Positions 39,494 to 49,200 of a stretch of 64,000 nt of DNA are shown here, piece after piece. The first letter of the stretch is position 1. Each line of letters opens with the position of its first letter. The translations under genes were made by a program, and so were the position numbers. The notes beneath the pieces are model-generated. The model was not told the DNA's origin and did no database searches. It was given only the letters and a program-made list of their open reading frames with translations. The stretch comes from Breviolum minutum Mf 1.05b.01 (lineage: Eukaryota; Sar; Dinophyceae; Suessiales; Symbiodiniaceae). The stretch spans positions 74,109-138,108 of the forward strand of contig DF239887.1 in assembly GCA_000507305.1 (NCBI GenBank). The letters are read 5' to 3'.

Positions 39494-40666
39494 ATGTATA
39501 GCTCCTACTATGTGGCGAAGGCCTCGCAGGGTGATTCTGAGAGCTACGACTGGTCAGGTCGGTCATCACAAACCATGCGAGTGGAAGCCAGCCGAACTGA
39601 CGGACCCTCTGGAGAACACTCAGAAGACGAATCTGCAATGCCATCTTTGCATAATCCTTTTGATGATGAGACAACAGGGGACGACGCCTCAGGCAACCGG
39701 ATTTCGGAGCCCTTGTGGCTTTGCAGTGAATGCATGAGTCCAGACTGGAGAATCATGCCGGGTGGATACAGGTGTGGACGTTGCGGATGCATGAGTTTCT
39801 TCGACGCCCGAACCGAGAGACCACCTGTAGCACCAGTTCAGAACCATGCAGACAAGCCCGATGAAAAACCTGCAGGTCGCCACACAAGGAAGCCTGACGA
39901 TCCAGAACCAAGCTCCTCTGACATGCCTGATGAACGCGCCGAGTCTGAGCCACGCACCAGTGACCCTTCAATTGATCCGGAGACACTGAAGCCGCTGAGC
40001 AGGAGACAACGACGTGCCGCCAGGAAGTCAGCTGGAAACATTGACAGACGAGCCCAATCTAACGTAGCCACTACATCATTGAGTCAGAAGCAGTTGACGA
40101 ATATGCCCACACAGACCTCCCAAGGTATGACCTCAAGACACTCTGGACATAGCGACTGGAGAGATGAGATGCTGAAAGGACTGAACAGTGCCGTCAACAG
40201 AGACAAGGACAAGGAGTGGTCCCTGAGGAAAGGCCCCTCTCCAGGCATCACGTACCGCGGCGGCTCTCCGCCGAACCCTCCACAGTGGAGTTACCATCGA
40301 GATGATCTTCGCGCCTTCCAGAAGTGGGAAAGGAAGATTGAAGTTTGGACCATCCAGGTCTCGGCATATTTGCCGCCCAATGAGGCAGCCATGCTCCTCT
40401 ACGTGAGCCTCAAAGGAGAGGCAGAAGAAGAACTGGAATGGTGCGACATCAAAAAGATCAACGCAGACGATGGAGTCCAGTACATCGTGAACACCCTCAG
40501 GCAACCACTGATGACCAGATCCGTGTATCTCAAGCGAAAGTACCTCCACGAGTACGAATATGTCCAGAGGCAATCCAATGAGCCAATCCGATCCTTCTGC
40601 AACAAAAGCATTTTTCCTGCAACTGGTGTTCCTCAAAGTATCTGGTGTTCCTCCAGTATGTGTTAA
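39494..40666 (+). mobile_element. Truncated copia-like retrotransposon gag
   Basis: An open frame of 390 codons from ATG 39494, preceded by an in-frame TAG. Near residues 76-99 it has a C4 zinc-ribbon-like pair, CSEC and CGRCGC, 14 residues apart. A long acidic, proline-rich linker follows. From about residue 225 there is a gag-like capsid segment containing WERKIEVWTIQVSAYLPPNE, ALLYVSLKGEAEEELEW-like helices and YLHEYEYVQRQSNEPIRSF. Such frames precede Ty1/copia pol genes in dinoflagellate genomes (family recollection). The likeness stops near 40600, the last 20 residues look unrelated, and no protease, integrase or reverse transcriptase follows. I infer a 3'-truncated copy. No LTRs were identified. 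It lies just beyond the last recognisable phosphatase exon. Confidence 0.7.
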
Positions 40667-41351
40667 CTTCTTTAGTTGATCACAAGCCTGGCAGCAGTCC
40701 CTGGGCCATGAACATTGACTTTTACCCTGACACAAAGGGTTGACATACAGTTTTTTCTTGTGAGTGGAGCTTTGTGATGATGGTCAATATCTTGGCCTTC
40801 AACACTTGATCGGCTGGCTTTAATCAAAATGTTTTGGTCAAGGCCACAGATATTAATCAGCTAGTTACTGTCAAATGAACCTTTGAAATGATGCGTGGAT
40901 TCTTTGGTAAACTCATGCAAATCAAATTTGATTCTCTCTCACCCAGACCTGTGAGGTCTAGCGGATTTGTGCAATCAAACAGATGTGTACATCCATGCTC
41001 AGTGGCTTAGGTTTTTTTTCCTATCGCGTGAAACACTGAAGAGGGGACACACAGTGACAGGCAGGTTCACAAAAACAATGGATCCAGAGATTTAAAACGA
41101 GTTTTGGAAACACGCCGGCAGAGATTTAAACCAAGTAGTTCGGGCTGAGCACGCGCCTCTGCCAGTGTTTTTGGCTCTTTGTGGTTGTTTTGCCCCCGGT
41201 TTTGCCGGTTTTGATGCCATCGCCCTCCGTTTTGTCCGCAATTGATTTTCCGTCCAACCCCCAGGTTAAATATTTGACTTGACTACAGCAGGACAAAGCC
41301 AATGTGCATGTTTGAAACGTACCCCGTATCACAACCAAGAATTAAAGGTAA
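40667..41351. other. Intergenic, no gene seen
   Basis: Separates the gag fragment from the methyltransferase start. Only short frames; no remainder of a pol gene and no clear LTR were recognised. Confidence 0.5.
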
Positions 41352-44300
41352 ATGAAGATTCAAAATCATGCCAACACATTGAGGTCGTCCTCCTCTGAAG
41401 AAGAGGAACCTGCACCACTAGCTATTAAACGTCAGGTGGGGATTCTAACTGCTTTTGTGCCAGCGTTGATGTTTTGCAACTTCGCAACTTGACTGCAGCT
41501 GTCATCCGCAAGGTGCCCCAGATGGTGAGCCAGAAGACCGGGCTCTCCTCTTCCGTGAAGGCTGACTGCACTTCTGATATTTTTCAGTTCATTGAATCGC
41601 TGCCTCTGTGATCTCGATCTTTTTATGTTTGATTTGATGTCTTGGTGGAGGTTCCGACCCCGATGAAATCTATGAAATCCAAGAAGGCCTGGTCCCTTAC
41701 TGTTTGATTTCAACTTTTGATGTTTGATTTGACGTCTCGATGGAGGTTCGAAACCCAATGAAAGGTATGAAATCCAAACCTTACTGTTTGTTTTTTGTGT
41801 TTGATTTCATGTCTCGATGGAGGTTGGTACGATGAAAGTCATGAAATCCAAAGCGGAGGTACGGTACCTTACTGTTTGAGCTTGATCTTTGTATGTTTGA
41901 TTTGATGTCTCATGATGTCTCGATGGAGGTTGGTGCGATGAAAGTCATGAAATCCAAAGGGGAGGTACGGTCCCTTACTGGTTGATCTTGATTTTTTTTA
42001 TGTTTTGATATGATGTCTCAATGGAGGTTGGTGCGATGAAAGCCATGAAATCCAAAGCGGAGGTACGGTCCCTTACTGGTTGATTTTGACCTTTTTAGTT
42101 GTGATTTGATGTCTCGATGGCGGTCTCGAACGCGATGAAATCTATGAATCCAACACAACTGATAATTTAATCCTTGATTTTTTTCACAAATCACAAATCC
42201 GTCAAATATTTGAACCTGTTACCGAGGTCAAAAGAAGGGCTAGGACGTCAAGGCCCCACAAGGCCAAAAATTGCTTTGCATGAAACCTTTACTTGCAATG
42301 TGTTCCTTATTGCAGCTTGGCTTTCAATTTTCCAGATTTCTGCCAGGTACAGAAGGGCCATCTCAAAGGCCCTCGCATTTGCAACGCGCGAAGATTGGTC
42401 TGGAAAACACGGGACGGGAAAGTCTTGAAGGCGGCCTGCTGACGTGCTTATTTTGTTGCTGGTCCTATAGGACATTACTTGCTTCTAGACCCAGAAAAAC
42501 ATCACCAGTGAGTGAGGAACCAACGCATTTTTTTATTTGCAGAAGATGAGCAATAGATTCTATAGATGGAAAATCTTCAAATGCCTCGTTTTGCGATGTT
42601 GTCTCAAAAGGTCTCCAGATGGATGCCAGGTCCTTCAAGAAACACCAGACTTGCATTTCTTTGGAAATCAATCATTCAATCCAAATTCCAAAAACCAAAA
42701 TCCAAAGGTTGAATTTGAATTTTTGATTGTGGACTTTGTACACGGCTTAGATTTTGATTGTTCCTGTCACAGATCTGATCTGAATTATGATTTGACTCTT
42801 GTTGCAGGTTGCTCCACACGGTGTTATTTCTGGCGGGAAGATCTATGATGCGAAGCTGCCTCTGAAACGCGTCAAACCCTTGAGTTGGAAAGTGGTAGGG
42901 AACCCAAGTGCTGAACAGCTGATTCAGGCTCTTAGAATTGATTGAGCTTTTAATTCCACCTCATGAGGTCTCAGAGAATTTGACACCTGGCCAGAAGAAG
43001 GGTGGCGCACGGCTGTTTGTTGGGGAGAAGATTTTCAAGTCTTTCAGCTCGATTCGTTTGGGCACCCAAGAAAAAACAATCAACCAAGAACTGCGTTTTT
43101 GTCTCGTCCTTGACAAGGTTGTTTCAGTGCAACGACATCCTGTAGTCTCAGCGAAGTGACTGAAACGGGCCAAGTCTGCCAGATCCTTACAGATGAATCC
43201 ATTGACTATACAGAAATTTGAAATTAATTCTTTGCTCTTCTGCCACTCAGGATTTGGCCAATCAGATTCGTTTTTCTGATGCGTACAAGGAGGCTGTGAG
43301 AGAACATGATGGTGCGTATGGCCGCTTCCTTGCTCCATCCGCTGGAGGATGGCTGTCAGGCAAGGGTCGTTCTTTTGGAAGATGTCAGACGTCAGACATG
43401 ATAATCCCAAGTTAGTTTCATTTCGACAGGTCTGCCTGAAGGGTGGACATCACCTGTGGCTGGGATGTGCGACCCAGAGGTGGTGAAGAAGCGTTTCCCA
43501 CCATGTGAGGCGTGGTCGGTGCAATGAGTTTTTTTTTCCCTCACACAGACGGTCAGTACATTGTTTTTTTGCAGGGGCAGAGGATCCCTTATGTCAGCTT
43601 ATTCAGTGGCGTGGGTGGCCTTGACCTTGGGATCTCCAGGCCTGAGAGACATGTTGCGTTTGGATTGTTTCCTTTTTCGGCGTGATGTTGAATTGAAAAC
43701 TGTTTCTTACCGACAAGAGCAACTGTCAATAGAACGCTGGAAGTGTTTCTTCGAATTTTCAGCTCAAAGGGACATTGTTGGCACGATGTTGGCAGGATTC
43801 AAACGTAAATTCAACACGTTTCTCAAATCTTTTGCATTCAGCAGTTCGGTTTTTGAGCAATCCTCCGATCGACGAGCAGCATGATGGACAAGTCTTTCCA
43901 AACTGTCCGAACGGTTGGAGTCAATCAGATTCGGTCGTGGGCTCAGCTGGATGTGCATAACTTTTGTTTTCATGCTGGTTGTCGCCTAGCTCTTCGCACC
44001 GTTTTTGCCTCAGGGTTCCTCGTGGCTCAATTGTGTGGTGTAGATGGCACAATTCCGAGTTTGAATCTCAGTCACTCGCACAAGTTTTTCACTTTCTCTT
44101 TCTCTCGAATCACATGCTTTTGTAAACGTTTGCGCCAGGTGGTACTGGGACAGGAATGGTTGGGTGAAGGCGGCTGCTGAAGCGGAAAGACCCACAGCGC
44201 AGCAAACCAAATCTGATATCACAAAGGACTTATGATTTCAACTTTTTTGAGTAACAGTAACTTGGCTTCATGTGTGTGAAATATTGTGCGAACTGATTAT

Positions 44301-45692
44301 TATTCAGGACCAACCTCGAAGCACTGCCCAAACTCAAGAAGAGACTGAGCGGGCTGCGAAACGAATCAAGCGAGATGGTTTGGCATTGGAATGAAAAAAA
44401 TTGAACTTTCTTTGTTTGTTGTGTTGCATGGCTTGCATTTTTTCAGCGGCAAAACACAGCTTCCGATTCCGTTCGCAATGAAATCTGGAGGCACTTTGAA
44501 GTTCTTGAGATGGCTCTGGTCTGAGTGATTTTTCAATATTTTCAGGATGGCACATGTTTCCAAGATCAGTTGACATGGGTGTGAGGTCGAAATTGATGGA
44601 CATTGTCAAAAAGTTTTGAGCAGCAGAATGAGTGAAGGCTGTTTACCACAAGTGCCTATTCACAGCAACGTGAGAGACTACCAGCCATCCAGCGCGACCA
44701 TCAAAGCCAAATGTCGTGCTGTGGCAGCTGGATTTCCTTGTCAAGTGAGTCCGTCATGTTTTTATAGCTGATTTCTTTTCAATTTCTTTTCTTCAATCAT
44801 GGCCAGGGATTATCTACAGCTGGAGCTCAGAAAGGGCTTCAGGATGCGCGCTCATCCCTCATCAAAGAGGTGTGGCGTGTTGCCGACCTCTTTCCAGCGT
44901 TGTGCGGGGCTGAGGTTCAGCACCATCTTTTGAATGTTTTCTTCTGGCGCTTGCTTTGTATTTCACGCAGGTGGTTTGAATTTGATTCACAGCGCATGGC
45001 AGATTGTCAGTCAAATGTTGAAGGTTAATGATCCTCCTCGAGAACGTGGGCGCTCTATTGAGCGCGCAGCCCGCGTGTCGGAAGTTGTTTGCTTTCATTC
45101 AGCAGGTGGGCCCTTAAATAGTACATTCTATCATTTTGTCCTTTGCTTCATGTCAGCCCTTCCCATGAAGTCGGCAGGAAGCGGCGAAGCGAGGCTTTAC
45201 ATTGCACTGGGTATCACTCACCCTCCACCAGGTCGGGCTTCAGGCTGGGCTTGCTTTCATTGTTCCACCTTGTGCCTTATATTAGAGAAATGGGAGCTGA
45301 TTTGATTTTTAAATTACCTGCAGATGGGCCGCAAACGTGTGTTTCTGCTGGCGATCAAAGATGACGCACCACAAAAAATCCTCAAGGACTGCTACTATCA
45401 TGCATCTTAGTGACATTTTCGTCATTGCTTGTTTGCTGTAAAGGATGTATCTTAGTGACATTTTCGTCATTGCTTGTTTGCTGTAAAGGACACCAGAGCG
45501 TTGGACTATTGGATGCAACAGCCGTGGAATGGTGGAGATTGCACAACGCCATTGCATCAATGGCTGCTAAATTCCCAAACAGATCGTGACAAGACACGCT
45601 TAGCCACCATGGGAAATATCGTGGTTCCTTGCCAGGCAGAGTGTGCTTTGCATTGCCTCCAAGCGATTCTCGACTTGGGGCCACAATCATAA
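41352..45692 (+). CDS. Cytosine-5 DNA methyltransferase, about 20 exons
   Basis: Transfers methyl from S-adenosylmethionine to cytosine C5 in DNA. Start ATG 41352; exon 1 (to 41435) has an SSSSEEEE tract. Then come 36-nt micro-exons (41651-42062) and exons 42808-42891, 42968-43117, 43251-43359 and 43430-43518. Catalytic domain: motif I VSLFSGVGGLDLGIS (43575-43639); charged insert exons 44154-44226, 44308-44373 and 44447-44518; motif II VEIDGHCQKVL and motif IV AAGFPCQ with the catalytic Cys (44586-44744); GLSTAGAQKGLQDARSS (44807-44898); motif VI LMILLENVGALL (45024-45105); motif VII RGFTLHWVSL (45178-45243); motif VIII GRKRVFLLA (45324-45386); motif X MGNIVVPCQAECAL (45489 to TAA 45692). 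Phases agree at every one of these catalytic joins. Donors are GT, GC and GA. The target-recognition region is only about 35 residues. The segment 42063-42807 may hide further exons. Subfamily not assigned. Confidence 0.92.
41640..42150 (+). repeat. Tandemly duplicated micro-exon/intron units
   Basis: Five or six units of about 75-105 bp share GATGTCTCGATGGAG, then GTTGGTGCGATGAAAG and TCATGAAATCCAAAGCGGAG, then GTACGGTCCCTTACTG. Read as acceptor AG, a 36-nt exon and a GT or GC donor, units at 41651-41686, 41823-41858, 41929-41964 and 42027-42062 each give 12 codons in phase 0 (for example VGAMKVMKSKGE). The intervening introns would be only about 60-70 bp. The unit at 41746 lacks a donor at the expected place, and the one at about 42123 has lost the AG acceptor. 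Confidence 0.75.
45404..45488. repeat. 45-bp direct duplication of an intron 3' end
   Basis: ATCTTAGTGACATTTTCGTC and the following bases up to GCTGTAAAGGA occur twice, starting at 45404 and 45449. Both copies end in a usable TAAAG acceptor. Only the second leads into the open last exon of the methyltransferase; the first would read GAT GTA TCT TAG. Confidence 0.9.
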
Positions 45693-45770
45693 CTTTGCCT
45701 CCAAGCGATTGGTGACTTGGGGCTACAATCATAACTTTGCCTCCAAGCGATTGGTGACTTGGGGCCACCA
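45653..45770. repeat. 42-bp tandem repeat over the methyltransferase stop
   Basis: Three copies of a unit beginning TTGCCTCCAAGCGATT, at 45653, 45695 and 45737. The first copy encodes the last residues and the TAA stop of the methyltransferase. Since 42 bp equals 14 codons, the copies keep frame and repeat the same stop. Confidence 0.9.
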
Positions 45771-46221
45771 TGATTGATATGTTTTGCTCTGCGCCTAGTC
45801 TTCAGTGCAAGAGCTGTTTCTCTTTTGTTGCAAGCGACAAAGTCTTATTTTGATGGCAAATTCCAGCCACTGATGTCAATTAGCTGCCAGTCCTTGTGGT
45901 GTGGCCACTGTGGACGAACAATGATTGCAGGATGGGTGATTTCAAAAGGGTGGGAGCAGGGCTAACTCGCAACCGTTACATTGTGAAGTTCGTGAAACCA
46001 AATCAATACAATGATGCCATGATGTCATGTCAATTTTTTTGTTTGGCTCAAACATGTAGTCATGTCATGGCAGTTTTTGTGGCAGGCTAAAACATTATTG
46101 CAGAGCTGATATTATATATTATTTCGGTGAATGTGATCCACATGTTTTTAATGTTCACATTTTTTGAAACAATATTCAGAAGCTTCGACCCTTGCTTTTT
46201 GGCCATGTTGTGCAGTGGCAG

Positions 46222-49200
46222 ATGATTCCACCGGTGGATACTGTCAGCGGTGATGAGGGGCAGAGCTCAGAAGGTGATGCATTGCTCGCGGTTGAGCGGG
46301 TGAGTTCTAGTGAGAGTGACGAGTCGGTTCTTCCAGTTAGGAAGAAACGCAAGCGGAGCACAACCGGTATGAATGTGAGGGAGCGGCTGTCCAATGAAGC
46401 AGAGCTCAGAACGTTGGTAGGCAGAAGCTGCAAGAAATGTTCGCAGCACTGCTTAGCGAAATTTCAGGACCCAGAACAATTCGCAAAACTGCTGTCGTTC
46501 AGGGAGACGTGGACTGGCCTACACAAGCAAGATCAGGACCAAGTAGCAACCTGGCAAAACTGATTTATATAGATTTGCCTTGCTGACTCATCGTGGTTCA
46601 ATGCTATCATGTTTGATGTGGGTGGCAACTCAGAACCAGGAACTTATTAGTCAATGAACCCGGAATTGTTTTTTGTGACCGAGGTGTTTTCTCGATCGAA
46701 TGCAGGCTATCTTGTCGGAAGATCCGTCGCAACGCAAGTGGAACTTCTTGGGCGTGCCTGTGTGCTTGCGCGCATGGAAGCAGCTTCATGGTATAGGCCC
46801 GTTGTTTAATGGCTGCTGTGTGATGAGTTGACACTGTATGATTCTTTGTGAGTAGTTTTTTTTATGGTGGGAAGTTTGTCGTAATATGAATTTCCTATTG
46901 AGAGCAAACTTTAGGTTTTGTCTAGTTTGCTGAAGCTCTTTCCCAAGTTTACAGTATCTGTTGGTGGTTGACAACTGGCAGGAACTCAAAGATATCAGCG
47001 GATTCGAACTTCAATTGAGAATGGTGACTTGGTACCACCGATTGATTTGCGGTTCTTGCAGAAAGGGATGGAAAAAAATGATATGCCTAATGCATCCAAA
47101 AGTGCTATCATCTCTTTTCTACAGGGAGTATATGAGTCAATTGCTGAAACGTTACCAGACTGGAGAGATGATATGGAACCTGGTGATTTAGCGGTTATTG
47201 CTGTGGGCGGTGATGTGGAAGATCCATACTCCCAATTTGACGACATCAAGAAGAAGTTGGCAAACAAAAATGAACACTTGGGACATTTACCTGGACCTTC
47301 TGCGAGACCCCGCACACACAAAAAGTCTGTGAAGCTAGATGCCGATAGGGCCAACTTGGAGGAACGTTTTTTGCCTCCAGGAACAATGGTAGAATACTTC
47401 GACCAGTTTAAGCTTGCCTGCCCGGAACATGCAAACATATCCTTTTCTACTTTCTGGCGTACGTGGTATTCTTCTTTCAACCACATGAAATTCAGGGGCC
47501 ACACATCACATTCGATCTGTAGTGTTTGCGTGCGACACCGACTCCTCATTCGGGAAATGAGTGCATATGTCAATGCACGTGAAAAACAGAAGGTGCTCTA
47601 CATGAAACACCTGAAGTCTCAATATCAGGACAGGGTCCTGTATTGGGCCCTGAGAGGGTCCTCCAGATTGAGGAACAACATTGAAGTGACTTGCATAATT
47701 GATTCAATGGATCAGCAGAAATTCTGCTATCCAAGAGGACCACAGTACCAGGCAAAAGAGCTCTCCAGCCTAATCAGGCCGAGAGCTCACATCACATGTG
47801 TGATTGCCCACGGATTCTTTGTGCTGATCACAGTGGCAGAACATAATTTACCAAAGAACTCCTCCTGCATGGTTGAAACATTGGCATATTGTTTGGAACT
47901 GCTTCGCACAAAACATTTTGTGGATTCAAAATGCATTAAGTTCAATATACAATCTGACAACACGGTGCGTGAATGCAAGAACAACATATGTCTACGTTGG
48001 CTCAGTTCCATCACGGCGAATGGAGCCTTGCATTGGTTTTCGTTTTATTTTTCACCTTTTGTGACTCATGTGTTGTGCAATTACATTTAATTTGTCAAGG
48101 ACATGAACGGATGAAACCTGAGGTTGGATGTTTGTTTGTTGGTTGGTTGGTTTGTTTCTTGTTAGTTTGTTTGTTCGGTCGTTTGTTTGTTTGTTTGTTT
48201 GTTTGTTTGTTTGTTTGTTTGTTTGTTTGTTTGTTTGTTTGTTTGTTCTTTTGCTTTGTTTTGTTGTGTTTGTTTTGGTGTTGTGCTTGTACTTCTTTCT
48301 TTGTTGTGTGTTTGTTTGATTTGTTTCTTTGGTTTCTTTGTGTTTGTTTGTTGTTTGGTTTGAGGTTTGATTTGATTTAGAGGCGGTGTTGTTTTGAAGT
48401 GTTTGCTTGATTCATGATCATCGCCGCTCAGGTCTGGTCCGGAGTGCCACTTTACGGCATCTCCGGACCGGCCATTCTCACGAAGATATAGATCAATGCT
48501 TCGGATCTTTGAGCCGTTATATGTCAAGATTTGGCAGACGTTGCCGGCATACTGGTGACTTTGTGGCAGTTATTCAGCAGTGGCTTGACCAGCTCCCTAG
48601 ATCTTTCGAACATGGTCGCTATGTTGAGAAGTTGGACCAGTACAGGGATTGGAGACTTGATCAAAGCATATGGCAAACAAGCAATGCAGAATTGTAGTTA
48701 TTATCCACCCAACCATCAACCCATGAACGACTCTACCTGAATCCAGGGCTGTAGGTTTTTCCTCTATACACTTTCGGAAACAAAGCCATTGGGAGATCAG
48801 ATAGGATATCTGTAGTCCATTGCAAGGGGGGTCTGATATCCTGAGCCCGCTGCGGGCTGAGGATAAGCGGGCTCAGGATATCAGACCCCCCCAGAAGGCT
48901 TGTTAAGCATTATTTCTTTCAAAGGATTACCAAAATGAGGTTGATTAGGTGGCCAGGGGGGTTCTGATATCCTCAGCCCGCAGCGGGCTCAGGATATCGG
49001 ACCCCCCCGGGCATGGACTAGAGCAATCCTTTCAAGTCGTAATTTACAGTGATAGTGATGCCATTCCTATTTGAAATTTGGTGTTCCTGGCTTTGTAGCT
49101 TTGATCCAGGGACATTTCTGCAGCTCTGGAATCTGATGTCTCAAGTCACCTTGCCTACTATCATCCTTGCATCTCATCCAAGGAAGGGATACCTAGCCCA

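Noticed and set aside
39494..40735. A full-length retrotransposon
   Set aside because: No protease, integrase, reverse transcriptase or LTR pair was found next to the gag-like frame.
46607..46989. Short minus-strand frames antisense to the transposase-like gene
   Set aside because: They lie opposite the introns and the second exon of the gene, which explains the interval better.
48128..48380. Val/Cys/Leu/Phe-rich frame resembling a membrane protein
   Set aside because: Produced by the TTTG microsatellite inside an intron.
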